A DNA stretch of 64,000 nucleotides from NCBI GenBank assembly GCA_050747245.1, contig JBOGNO010000006.1, positions 124,001 through 188,000 of the forward strand, written 5' to 3'. The translations under genes and the position numbers were made by a program. Position 1 is the stretch's first letter; each line of letters starts with the position of its first letter. Under the pieces are notes generated by a model. The model worked only from the letters and a program-made list of their open reading frames with translations, did not search any database and had not been told where the DNA came from. Source of the DNA: JBOGNO01 sp050747245 (GTDB lineage: Bacteria; Acidobacteriota; Terriglobia; Acidiferrales; UBA7541). Positions 50,565 through 59,075 of this stretch are shown here, one piece after another.

Positions 50565-51380
50565 ATGAGAGAGCGGTTGCAAAAGATAATCGCGCGGGAG
50601 GGGATTGCTTCGCGGAGGCACGCCGAGCAGCTGATCGCTTCGGGACAGGTGACGGTAAACGGGCGAGTCGTCTCAGAGATGGGAATGAAGGCCGACGCGT
50701 CGCGCGATCACATTAAAGTAAAAGGCAAATTGTTACGCCTCATTGAACACAAGAAGATATATCTGGCGCTGAACAAGCCGGCCGGAATGGTCTCCACGCT
50801 GCAGGACCCCGAGGGAAGAAGCTCGCTCCGAGAATTGTTGCACGGCGTGCCCGAGCGGGTGTATCCGGCGGGGCGGCTTGAGTATCACGCTTCAGGATTA
50901 CTGTTGCTTACCAATGACGGAGAGCTGGCAAACCGCATCATTCGCTGCCATGGATTGCCGCAGGTCTGGATGCTGAAAGTGAAGGGCCGCCTGGGCAGCG
51001 AAGAATTCCGGAAGATTACGGAGGCGACAGGACTGCGGCTCGAACGGCGGCGCCAGGGTGAGAACGCCTGGTATGAAGTGCAATTCACTGGGACCCCGCT
51101 CGAATCTCTGCGGCGAGTGCTGGGTGCGATGGGGCATCCCGTCGAGAAGATGCACCGCATCGCGATCAGTGGAGTGGAGCTCGGTTCGCTGCCTGCAAGA
51201 AGACACCGCGAGCTCACGGAAGAAGAGGTGAAACGGCTGTGGCGTACGTTGAATCGGCCGAGGGGCGCTTCCACTCAGCCTATGGCAGCACATAAAGAAA
51301 GGTGGAAACCCGTGAGACCGGGGAGCAATCCAGCGCTTCCTTTGAAATTCGAATCACGCAGAATCACTGCGCCCTCTTAG
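50565..51380 (+). CDS. RsuA/RluB-type pseudouridine synthase with altered catalytic position
   Basis: A 271-residue large-subunit-type rRNA pseudouridine synthase. The N-terminal S4 RNA-binding domain is RLQKIIAREGIASRRHAEQL then IASGQVTVNGRVVSEMG; the catalytic domain starts HKKIYLALNKPAGMVSTLQD. The family motif GRLDxxxxGLLLLTNDG is here GRLEYHASGLLLLTNDGELA: the catalytic Asp is replaced by Glu106 (codon GAG at 50880). The rest of the fold is normal. If accurate, activity could be lost or changed. The C-terminus is a basic tail. It belongs to the trpS-scpAB-hisC run. Confidence 0.87.
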   Translation: MRERLQKIIAREGIASRRHAEQLIASGQVTVNGRVVSEMGMKADASRDHIKVKGKLLRLIEHKKIYLALNKPAGMVSTLQDPEGRSSLRELLHGVPERVYPAGRLEYHASGLLLLTNDGELANRIIRCHGLPQVWMLKVKGRLGSEEFRKITEATGLRLERRRQGENAWYEVQFTGTPLESLRRVLGAMGHPVEKMHRIAISGVELGSLPARRHRELTEEEVKRLWRTLNRPRGASTQPMAAHKERWKPVRPGSNPALPLKFESRRITAPS

Positions 51381-51389
51381 AAAGGAATT

Positions 51390-52508
51390 ATGTCGAAATC
51401 CATCGGCGACGAAATTCCCGCGTTTATCCGCGAAATCAGCCCCTATGTCCCCGGGAAACCTGTCGAAGAAGTGGAACGCGAGCTGGGTATGCGCGCAATC
51501 AAACTCGCATCCAACGAGAATCCGTTAGGGCCATCACCTAAAGCCATTGAATCCGCAAAAAAAGCGCTTGGAGAATCGAACCGATATCCCGATGGCGGAG
51601 GACATTACCTGCGCGAGGCGCTGAGCGAGAGACTCGAAATTCCGATGAAGAATCTGATATTGGGAGGCGGCTCGACGGACCTGATTGATTTGGTTGCGCG
51701 CGTCCTGCTGCAGAAGGGAACGGAGGGCATCGCTTCGGAGGGGTCGTTCCCTCTGTATTACATTTCCATTCGAGCGACGGGCGCGAAGTTGGTGGAGGTT
51801 CCGCAACGGGATTTTGTGATGGACCTGGATGCGATCGCGCGCGCCGTGACTCCGAGGACGAAGATTATATATCTTGCGAACCCTAACAACCCCACGGGAA
51901 CAATATTCACTTCACGGAAATTCGAAACGTTTCTCGAAAAACTGCCGGAGAGGGTGCTTGTAGTGCTCGACGAAGCATATTTTGATTATGTCCAAAGGCA
52001 GGATTACTCGCGGTCGCTCGAGCTGGTTCGCGGGGGGAAAAATCTCTTAGTTCTACGTACGTTCTCAAAAGTGTATGGGCTGGCAGGACTGCGGATCGGA
52101 TTCGGCGCTGGGCCGGAAGAATTGCTGCATGAGATCAACAAGATTCGCGCGCCCTTCAATACTTCACATGTCGCCCAGGCAGCAGCGGTTGCCGCGCTGG
52201 ACGACGCGGAACATGTACGGCGGTCGCTGGAAATGAATCGCGCAGGCCTTGAGCAGCTTGCGAAGGGCCTGAGCGCGCTGGGAGTGAAATTTATTCCTTC
52301 ATTTGCGAATTTCATTCTTGTGGATATGGGCGGTGAAGCACAGTCTGCCGCCGACGCTCTTCTGCGGCTGGGAGTGATCGTGCGTCCGATGGCCTGGATG
52401 GGATTCCCAAACGCCATCCGGGTGACCGTGGGAACGCGGCATGAAAATGACCAATTCCTCCAGGCCTTGGCTCAGGTGCGCGCTCCGGCAGGGAAGGACG
52501 CGCGATGA
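51390..52508 (+). CDS. hisC: Histidinol-phosphate aminotransferase
   Basis: A 372-residue class I/II PLP aminotransferase of histidine synthesis. Landmarks: IKLASNENPLGPSPKAIESA, NLILGGGSTDLIDLVARVLL, YLANPNNPTGTIFTSRKFET, the PLP Lys in LRTFSKVYGLAGLRIGFGAG, and the C-terminal Arg-containing GVIVRPMAWMGFPNAIRVTV. It is not next to other his genes, so it may be a broad-specificity enzyme. Its stop overlaps the next start. Confidence 0.91.
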   Translation: MSKSIGDEIPAFIREISPYVPGKPVEEVERELGMRAIKLASNENPLGPSPKAIESAKKALGESNRYPDGGGHYLREALSERLEIPMKNLILGGGSTDLIDLVARVLLQKGTEGIASEGSFPLYYISIRATGAKLVEVPQRDFVMDLDAIARAVTPRTKIIYLANPNNPTGTIFTSRKFETFLEKLPERVLVVLDEAYFDYVQRQDYSRSLELVRGGKNLLVLRTFSKVYGLAGLRIGFGAGPEELLHEINKIRAPFNTSHVAQAAAVAALDDAEHVRRSLEMNRAGLEQLAKGLSALGVKFIPSFANFILVDMGGEAQSAADALLRLGVIVRPMAWMGFPNAIRVTVGTRHENDQFLQALAQVRAPAGKDAR

Positions 52509-52966
52509 ACGAAGCGCGGCCCGACGGCGAAGAAGCCCATCCCGCGCATTCGGCCTCTTCCGATCCGGTCACGGAAATTCTCAAGACCAGCCACAATATC
52601 GCCGTTGTGGGGCTTTCTTCGCGACACTATCGCCCGAGCTATGGAGTGGCGGAATATCTGCAAAGAGCTGGATACCGCATCTTTCCTGTTAATCCCAATG
52701 AGACGGAAGTGCTCGGCGAGAAGAGCGTTGCGCGGCTGGAAGATATTCCGGAGCCGATCGACATCGTGGATATTTTCCGTCGTTCGGAAGAAGTGCCTCC
52801 CGTGGTGCAAAGCGCGATCCGAATAGGTGCAAGGGCCGTATGGATGCAAGAGGGAGTGATCCATGCCGAAGCAGCGGAGCAAGCGCGCCGTGCGGGGCTC
52901 ATCGTCGTGATGGACGCGTGCATATTAAAGGAACACATCAAGAGATTCCGTCTGCCTGCTGACTAG
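52505..52966 (+). CDS. CoA-binding domain protein (YccU-like)
   Basis: A 153-residue small Rossmann-fold protein of the CoA_binding_2 family. Marks: TSHNIAVVGLSSRHYRPSYG then VAEYLQRAGYRIFPVNPNET, and DIVDIFRRSEEVPPVVQSAI followed by GARAVWMQEGVIHAEAAEQA. The pattern matches the CoA-binding half of succinyl-CoA synthetase alpha without the catalytic part. Function is not established. It overlaps hisC by four bases and is the last gene of the plus-strand run. Confidence 0.9.
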   Translation: MNEARPDGEEAHPAHSASSDPVTEILKTSHNIAVVGLSSRHYRPSYGVAEYLQRAGYRIFPVNPNETEVLGEKSVARLEDIPEPIDIVDIFRRSEEVPPVVQSAIRIGARAVWMQEGVIHAEAAEQARRAGLIVVMDACILKEHIKRFRLPAD

Positions 52967-52990
52967 CGGTTCTCTCAGCTCAATTAGCAT

Positions 52991-54097
52991 CTATTGAGGC
53001 AAGGGATACACCAGAAGCCCAGCGCGGGCCAGGTCGCTGACGACGAGCCATCGGCCATCGGGCGAGATTTCAAACCTCCGAAAGGGAAGATCGTGCAGGA
53101 TGGGCGTCAGATTGCCGTCAGGAATGCTTACCCAGACGAGATCACCAGACTTAATATCCGGGCCGCGCTTGAGAAGCAGCCGACGTTCATCGGGCGCCCA
53201 GTAGAAATGCCCGTATGCTGCTGGAACGCGCGTGACTTTGTCCGGCGAGGAGAGTTCCCGGATTTCAATGGTGTCGCCATCGCGAAAGTACGCGACCTTT
53301 GAGCCGGAGGGGGAAATAGAAAGCTCTCCCAAATATCCATCGAGCGTTGCAAGCTCCTTGCGAGATTCGCGGATGAGGTCCAGCGAAATGAGCTTTGCAG
53401 GTCCCGAGAGACCTTGATCCCGCTCGACCGCGATGGCGGCATTGTGCTTGGCGTCCCAGGCTACTGCGGAGAATTGTCGTCCTTCGAAAATTGCCCCACC
53501 TCGGCCTCCCGCAGGGCGAACAATTTCGAGAGAGAAGAGCAACTTTGGTTTGACCGCTTCGGTGAGATAGGCGACAGTTTCATTGTCGCCCAGCCAGGTC
53601 GCATCGAGCGCGCCGGGAATGGTGCTGTTTTTCGTGCCTGCTATGTTGATTTCCTTTCCCTGGGCGTCCATCAAATCCACAAGCTCTGCCTCACGCTGAG
53701 TTCCGGAACTATCCACAACGAACACTGTGTCCATGAGCACGGCTAAGCGCGTGCCATCGGGGGAAAACGTAATGGCCTCGATCGAGTAGCTGAGGGGAGC
53801 ATTGCCGCTGACGAGCTTGTCACCCTTCACGATCTGCGTTTTCTTTCCTTCGGATGACACCATCCAGATATCATCGCGCTGCATTTCGTATTCTCTCTTA
53901 TGCATCAGGTGGATCACAGCGTAAGCGATGCGGCCGTCAGAGGCGATATCGAAAGCGGTCACTTTGTCATCGATGGAGAGGTGAGGGATATCCTGCGCGA
54001 AGAGCAGAGTAGCGGCAGTGACGAGAAAAACCACAAGCGCTGCGCGCCGGGCAGCGGCCGGAGCGAAGAGATTCCGAAGGTATCGTTGGGCACTCAT
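52991..54097 (-). CDS. Exported beta-propeller protein
   Basis: A 368-residue secreted protein with an N-terminal signal or anchor (ARRAALVVFLVTAATLLFAQ). It consists of WD40-like/TolB-type beta-propeller blades: AFDIASDGRIAYAVIHLMHK, ITFSPDGTRLAVLMDTVFVV, ELSISPSGSKVAYFRDGDTI, YGHFYWAPDERRLLLKRGPD and RFEISPDGRWLVVSDLARAG. No enzymatic motif. Its start overlaps the rarA stop (ATGA), an odd partner. Function unknown. Confidence 0.82.
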   Translation of the reverse strand: MSAQRYLRNLFAPAAARRAALVVFLVTAATLLFAQDIPHLSIDDKVTAFDIASDGRIAYAVIHLMHKREYEMQRDDIWMVSSEGKKTQIVKGDKLVSGNAPLSYSIEAITFSPDGTRLAVLMDTVFVVDSSGTQREAELVDLMDAQGKEINIAGTKNSTIPGALDATWLGDNETVAYLTEAVKPKLLFSLEIVRPAGGRGGAIFEGRQFSAVAWDAKHNAAIAVERDQGLSGPAKLISLDLIRESRKELATLDGYLGELSISPSGSKVAYFRDGDTIEIRELSSPDKVTRVPAAYGHFYWAPDERRLLLKRGPDIKSGDLVWVSIPDGNLTPILHDLPFRRFEISPDGRWLVVSDLARAGLLVYPLPQ

Positions 54098-55437
54098 TTC
54101 TTCGCAGCTTGGAGAGCGCGGAGGCGGCGCAATTCCTCGAGGCGATCGCGGAATTTCGCTTCGAGGCCCTGCTCCGATGGCTGATAGTATTGCTTGCCCA
54201 GCAGTGATTCAGGAAGGCAGGGCATGTCCGCGGTTCGCTCCTCGAAACTGTGAGCATACTGATAGCCCTTGCCGTAGCCAACTTGGCTCATCAGCCCGGT
54301 GACGGCGTTGCGCAGGTGAAGGGGAACCGGATCGGCTGCGGAGTTTTCGAGATCGTCGTGCACGGCACCATAAGCCGTGTATAGGGAGTTGGACTTCGGA
54401 GCAAGCGCGAGATATATAGCCGCTTCCGCGAGAGCCAGAAAACCTTCCGGCGGGCCGATGAACTGGAACGCCTGCATCGCACCGATGCTGATTTGCAGAG
54501 CCACGGGATCGGCGAGGCCGATATCCTCGCTCGCCATGCGGATCATCCGGCGAGCGAGGTACAGTGGGTCCTCGCCAGACTCAAGCATGCGCGCAAGCCA
54601 GTAGAGTGCCGCATCGGCGTCGGAATTGCGTACCGACTTGTGAAGAGCGGAGATCAGATTGAAATGCTCTTCACCAGACTTGTCGTAGAGAAGTACGCGA
54701 CGCTGTAGGACCTCTTCAAGACGAACTAGCTGGAGGACTCTGACGCCTTTTTGATTGGCCTGAGTTCCTGCGGCCAAGGCCTCCAAAATGTTAAGAGCAG
54801 CCCGCGCGTCGCCATTTGCAAATACGGCGATTCGTTCGAGGAGGTCCGGCAATACTTCGATGTGTTGATTGCCGAGCCCCCGCTCCTTGTCCTCCAGGGC
54901 GCGATGAAGGAGGCGAGTCAGATGCTCCGGCATCAGTGGTTTTAGTACGTACACCCTCATTCGAGAGAGCAGCGGCGCGATAACCTCGAACGACGGGTTT
55001 TGTGTCGTCGCTCCGATGAGGACGATGTTGCCTGCTTCCACATGAGGGAGAAATGCGTCCTGCTGCGCACGGTTAAAGCGGTGCACCTCGTCCACAAATA
55101 CCATTGTTCTGCGGCCATAACGATGAGTGCGCTCGGCGGCAGCCATGACCTCCTTGATTTCCTTGATGCCAGAAAGGACAGCGGAAAATGGAACAAATTC
55201 CGAGCGCGTGATGAAAGCGATGATACGAGCGAGCGTAGTTTTGCCGCAGCCCGGAGGGCCCCAGAAGAGCATCGAGCCGAGTTCGTCGCGCTCGATCTGC
55301 ACGCGCAGCGGTTTTCCGGAACCCACAAGCTCTTCTTGCCCAAGAAATTCATCGAGCGTCTGCGGGCGCATGCGATCCGCAAGCGGGCGCGGCGCGGCGC
55401 TGGAAATTTCGGGTCCAGGGGCGGGAAAGAGGCTCAT
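54094..55437 (-). CDS. rarA: Replication-associated recombination protein A
   Basis: A 447-residue AAA+ clamp-loader-like ATPase (RarA/MgsA) that acts at stalled replication forks. Walker A is MLFWGPPGCGKTTLARIIAF, Walker B VFVDEVHRFNRAQQDAFLPH, and the sensor region NIVLIGATTQNPSFEVIAPL. The C-terminal MgsA domain holds RMIRMASEDIGLADPVALQI and AQFVGPPE-type (AFQFIGPPEGFLALAEAAIY) stretches. The chosen ATG has AGGA at eight bases and overlaps the SpoU gene stop. Confidence 0.94.
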   Translation of the reverse strand: MSLFPAPGPEISSAAPRPLADRMRPQTLDEFLGQEELVGSGKPLRVQIERDELGSMLFWGPPGCGKTTLARIIAFITRSEFVPFSAVLSGIKEIKEVMAAAERTHRYGRRTMVFVDEVHRFNRAQQDAFLPHVEAGNIVLIGATTQNPSFEVIAPLLSRMRVYVLKPLMPEHLTRLLHRALEDKERGLGNQHIEVLPDLLERIAVFANGDARAALNILEALAAGTQANQKGVRVLQLVRLEEVLQRRVLLYDKSGEEHFNLISALHKSVRNSDADAALYWLARMLESGEDPLYLARRMIRMASEDIGLADPVALQISIGAMQAFQFIGPPEGFLALAEAAIYLALAPKSNSLYTAYGAVHDDLENSAADPVPLHLRNAVTGLMSQVGYGKGYQYAHSFEERTADMPCLPESLLGKQYYQPSEQGLEAKFRDRLEELRRLRALQAAKK

Positions 55438-56339
55438 GGGGTTTCCTGCGACCGGGCTGCGCGAGATTTGGTCGGAATTGTGTCTGCGAGACAAGCACGT
55501 TGGCGCGACGCCTCAAAAAGAATGATTGAAGCGGCGGTAGCTGCATTGAGAGATTCAACCGAACTGGAGATAGGAATCTGTACTAGCTGATCAGCGGTGC
55601 GAGAAATATCTGGGGGGATTCCAGCACCCTCGCTGCCAACGATAATCACAACGGGGACGCGGAAATCCACAGTGTCATGCGCAAGGATCGAGCTCTTTGT
55701 TGTCCCGCTGATCGCAGCTCCTGAGTGAGCAGCACAAATCTGTAAACCTACGGAACGGAATTGGGCGAGCGCAACTGGCGGCGCGATTCCAGCGAGCATA
55801 GGAATTCGCAGTGCTGAGCCGGCCGAAGCGCGAAGAGCCTTGGCGGAGAGCGGATGCGCTGTTCCCCGCAAGGCGACGACCCCTGTGGCTCCAAATGCCT
55901 CAGCGGATCGGATGACCGTGCCGACATTGCCGGGGTCTTGGACTCCAGCCAGCGCCACGATGAGCGGGACACCTCCGCTGACTAGATCGTCAAACTGCCA
56001 GTCGCGCGGACGCAAGAGCGCCGCGAGGCCTTGCGGCGATTCCGTGCCGGAAACAGAAGCGAAGATGCGGTCGCTGACGCGCAAAAGCCGTCCCCGAAAA
56101 CTCGTAAGTGGGTTCGCCTGATTCTCCTGCTCTAGGTTCTGGATTCCAATGTCAGTTGCCAGAATGGCGGAAATTTCCAAGCCGGTCTCTAAGGCTTCCT
56201 CGACGAGCCGTGGTCCTTCTACAGCAATCCAACCTCCGAGCGGCGCTCCGGGGGACGAGAGGGCCGTGCGGAACCGCTTCAGCCACTGGTTCTGCGGGCT
56301 GGAGATTACCTCGGCGACGATTCGATCATTTCGTTGCAT
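55434..56339 (-). CDS. SpoU-family 2'-O-ribose RNA methyltransferase
   Basis: A 301-residue SPOUT methyltransferase (TrmH/RlmB group) acting on tRNA or rRNA. An N-terminal substrate-binding domain (SSPQNQWLKRFRTALSSPGA then PLGGWIAVEGPRLVEEALE) precedes the knotted domain: LAGVQDPGNVGTVIRSAEAF (motif 1), VVIIVGSEGAGIPPDIS (motif 2) and VQIPISSSVESLNAATAASI (motif 3). The start MQRNDRIVAE is preferred over an upstream GTG. It overlaps rarA by four bases. Confidence 0.9.
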   Translation of the reverse strand: MQRNDRIVAEVISSPQNQWLKRFRTALSSPGAPLGGWIAVEGPRLVEEALETGLEISAILATDIGIQNLEQENQANPLTSFRGRLLRVSDRIFASVSGTESPQGLAALLRPRDWQFDDLVSGGVPLIVALAGVQDPGNVGTVIRSAEAFGATGVVALRGTAHPLSAKALRASAGSALRIPMLAGIAPPVALAQFRSVGLQICAAHSGAAISGTTKSSILAHDTVDFRVPVVIIVGSEGAGIPPDISRTADQLVQIPISSSVESLNAATAASIILFEASRQRACLADTIPTKSRAARSQETP

Positions 56340-56432
56340 GACAGTGCCATACAAAGGCTTTCCCGGAGAATGAAGCGTCGGTTGGAAGCCTAACAAATCG
56401 CGGATGCCGAGGCAAAGGCCACCCAAAGCAGT

Positions 56433-58289
56433 TCAGTTTCCCACAACGAAGAGATGGCCGTCGTTCTGCGCGTAGAACTTTCCATCGGGACCGATGGAAA
56501 GGGGCGTATAAGCCGCGCCGAGGGCCTCCTTGAGAAAGAGAACGCTGCTGGGGGTGGTGAAAATTCCGGAGTGACCTTGAGGTATTGCGTAGAGGTTGCC
56601 GTCCTCGCTGTTTGCGTAGACTTGGCCGTTCGCGTCAATCGCCGGCATGTTGACGCACCATTCGAAACCGTTGGGATTGTTTGGGAGATTGACAGTTGTA
56701 TTCTGAAATTTCCATTCGACCTGCATACTCGGGTTGAGCTGAGTAACAAAATAGGGACCCGCTGGCAGCGTCTGGCAAATTGGATTGTTGAAGAAGCAAT
56801 ACAACGGCACATTGTAATGGTTGTCTTTGATTACGACGGAGAATGTTCCGTTGTGCGTGAAGACTCCAGGGGTGCTGTCCCACCCGAAATCGAAGGCGTT
56901 GAGAAAATGTCCCTGCGCGTCGAAGTGGAACAAGTGTCCGCGCAGAGCATTGTAGAAAGTGATAGCGCCGAACAGAACGGAGCCATCGGGGAGAACAGTC
57001 GGTGAAGAAGAGCCCTGATCAGAGATGAAACCGGAGCCCGCGGCATTGGTAGTGGGATCTACTCCCTGATTCGAACCCACGCGGCAGGCATTGGGAGTAG
57101 TGTTCGTCGGTCCGATTGGCACGAGTATCCCGCATCCATCGTTGAGCAAATTCTGGAAGGATGCCGACCATTTGGACGTGAGGTTGGGATTCACGGCGAT
57201 CAGAAAGGCTTCCATACCGTCGAAATGCGCGCGGCTTGCCGTATAAATCGTCCCGTCAGGAGCTATTGCCGGCGCCACATTCACGGCGGGACGCTGTGAG
57301 CCGCAGAGTGTCGTCTGCGGAGCGGCACTTGTACTCGGCGGCCAGGGCAACGGGTCGGCTGGAAAATCGCCAGCAAAAGTTCCCGGGCAATTGTTGGAGT
57401 TCGCTGGCGGGGCATTGGGCACCAGCGCAGAGTAGGTGACCATGCTCGAACCATCCTGCGGTGTAATCCTCACTAGCCAGGATCCCACAACGTCGCTCTG
57501 CCAAGGATCGACCAATCCACCCTTGGGATCTACCAATTCGATCGCGTTGTAATAGATGTTTCCTTGCGCGTCCACCGTCAAGGGGCCCGAGACGAAGGCA
57601 TTCGCCGGATTGAATCCTGCCATTCCGCTGAACGGGTTGATGTGAGAAACGGCTGTTCCTTTGTTCTTGTCCACTTTAAATACAGTTCCCCCTCCGCCGG
57701 GGACGTAGATGAAATCGTTTGCATCTACGGCATGAAATACTGGTTCCCAGCCAAATAGCGCGCCGCCATTTATTTCCGGCTTCCAGTCGCTTTGGAAGCT
57801 CCAGATCTGGGTGAGGGAGCCGTTTTCAAATGTAAATCGGGCTACGTTCCATACTTGCGTATTCCAAGTGTTTGGTCCGCACTGAGGCGTGGGGGTGGGA
57901 GGGTTGGGGGGATTCGCCCAGGACCCCGCGGGATTACAGGAATTGTAAGCTCCGGATTTAATCAGCATGTACACGTCGTTGCCATCGACGAGTGGCGCTG
58001 GATAATGCGCTGTGAGCACCGCCTGACCCTCAGGGCCGAGATTCTCTGCCTGCTCCTGGAGGACGAACGGGTCATAGACGATATCGGCGAGCTTATGCGC
58101 AGTGTTTTGGCCGTTGACGTTTACCAGGCCCGTGTGTTGGGGGTTAGCGCCCCATTGAGCCCAGAAGGGCGTGTTCGAAGCTGGAGGCCCGCCGCCGTTC
58201 CCTCCAGAGTTGTTTCCTCCGCCGCCAGCGCAGCCATTCAACATGATCATCACAATTGCCAGACAGAAACTATATGTAGTGCGGATCAT
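56433..58289 (-). CDS. PQQ-like beta-propeller lipoprotein
   Basis: A 618-residue lipoprotein: signal MIRTTYSFCLAIVMIMLNGC with the lipobox Cys at residue 20, followed by a Gly/Asn-rich linker (GGGGNNSGGNGGG). The rest is a PQQ/YncE-like beta-propeller of about seven blades, such as FWAQWGANPQHTGLVNVNGQ, YVPGGGGTVFKVDKNKGTAV, APDGTIYTASRAHFDGMEAF, DQGSSSPTVLPDGSVLFGAI and MPAIDANGQVYANSEDGNLY. It has no catalytic quinone-binding residues that I can point to. Likely a surface- or outer-membrane-attached protein. Confidence 0.85.
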   Translation of the reverse strand: MIRTTYSFCLAIVMIMLNGCAGGGGNNSGGNGGGPPASNTPFWAQWGANPQHTGLVNVNGQNTAHKLADIVYDPFVLQEQAENLGPEGQAVLTAHYPAPLVDGNDVYMLIKSGAYNSCNPAGSWANPPNPPTPTPQCGPNTWNTQVWNVARFTFENGSLTQIWSFQSDWKPEINGGALFGWEPVFHAVDANDFIYVPGGGGTVFKVDKNKGTAVSHINPFSGMAGFNPANAFVSGPLTVDAQGNIYYNAIELVDPKGGLVDPWQSDVVGSWLVRITPQDGSSMVTYSALVPNAPPANSNNCPGTFAGDFPADPLPWPPSTSAAPQTTLCGSQRPAVNVAPAIAPDGTIYTASRAHFDGMEAFLIAVNPNLTSKWSASFQNLLNDGCGILVPIGPTNTTPNACRVGSNQGVDPTTNAAGSGFISDQGSSSPTVLPDGSVLFGAITFYNALRGHLFHFDAQGHFLNAFDFGWDSTPGVFTHNGTFSVVIKDNHYNVPLYCFFNNPICQTLPAGPYFVTQLNPSMQVEWKFQNTTVNLPNNPNGFEWCVNMPAIDANGQVYANSEDGNLYAIPQGHSGIFTTPSSVLFLKEALGAAYTPLSIGPDGKFYAQNDGHLFVVGN

Positions 58290-58434
58290 TTGCGCCCCTG
58301 TAAGCCACTCACCAAGCTACAGAATTCCTACCAAGGCGATGTCAGGAACCTAAAGAGAAGGAAGCACGACAAGAAGATAATGCTCTTCGAGATTCTGGTC
58401 AATCATGCCAAAGCGAAAATCTAAATAGGGATCT

Positions 58435-58875
58435 TCACGCAATCAATGGGAGGTAAGGATGAGGCCGCGCTGCGGTTGCGCTGTCCTGGTTGTCGCGGGA
58501 TGCAATCTTGAAAGTGATCTGATCGCCAAGTTGTGTTCCCGAGCACGCGATTGCATTCGGGGGCAGTTCGAGAACACTTCGCGCTTGGGGAATGACCGAC
58601 GAGATGCGCCAGGGACGAAGGCTGTTTTCGAGGTGAATGGCCCGGTTGCTTCGATCCAGAAAGATGACGTCAATGTCGAAACGCATACCCATGGTGTGAA
58701 CTCCGTGCGAAGGCACGATCCAGAGTCCACCGGCGGTCTGCGACCAGACGGGAGGCTGGCCCAGCAATCCCACCAGGCGAGTAAGAAACGTATCTGCTAG
58801 AGTGACGTGCTCCGCGAGATTTCTTTCGCGGGTGGCGTTAAAAGCACAGACCACGCGTTTCTGCGCCGTAGTCAT
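58435..58875 (-). CDS. DUF192 family protein
   Basis: A 146-residue single-domain DUF192 protein: TLADTFLTRLVGLLGQPPVW, GGLWIVPSHGVHTMGMRFDI then DVIFLDRSNRAIHLENSLRP and SVLELPPNAIACSGTQLGDQ. No signal peptide is seen, while many family members are exported. The family has no proven activity. It lies downstream of the Tad genes and the 32-residue peptide gene on the same strand and may be in their transcript. Confidence 0.9.
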   Translation of the reverse strand: MTTAQKRVVCAFNATRERNLAEHVTLADTFLTRLVGLLGQPPVWSQTAGGLWIVPSHGVHTMGMRFDIDVIFLDRSNRAIHLENSLRPWRISSVIPQARSVLELPPNAIACSGTQLGDQITFKIASRDNQDSATAARPHPYLPLIA

Positions 58876-58929
58876 GGTTCTTCCGATGATGGGGCCGCTC
58901 GAGTGCAGTTGTTCAGTGACCCTCGCGCG

Positions 58930-59028
58930 TCACTGGGCGGCGCGCTTGCTGCGTCGCCAGACAATTATCCCGGCCACGATGACGGCCAGGATTGCCGCAG
59001 CCACGCGAATCACAGTCGTTGTGTCCAT
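58930..59028 (-). CDS. 32-residue single-pass membrane microprotein
   Basis: A very short gene with a strong GAGGAGG site six bases before ATG. It encodes MDTTTVIRVAAAILAVIVAG then IIVWRRSKRAAQ: one hydrophobic helix flanked by a polar N-terminus and a basic C-terminus (positive-inside). It lies between tadC (47 bases) and the DUF192 gene (54 bases). Its spacing and ribosome site make it more credible than chance. It is far too short to be a Flp pilin (usually 50-70 residues with a Glu/Tyr processing site), and no such site is present. Confidence 0.65.
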   Translation of the reverse strand: MDTTTVIRVAAAILAVIVAGIIVWRRSKRAAQ

Positions 59029-59075
59029 TACTACCTCCTCTGAAGATTCTTCGACATGTTTCTCACGCCGCACAT

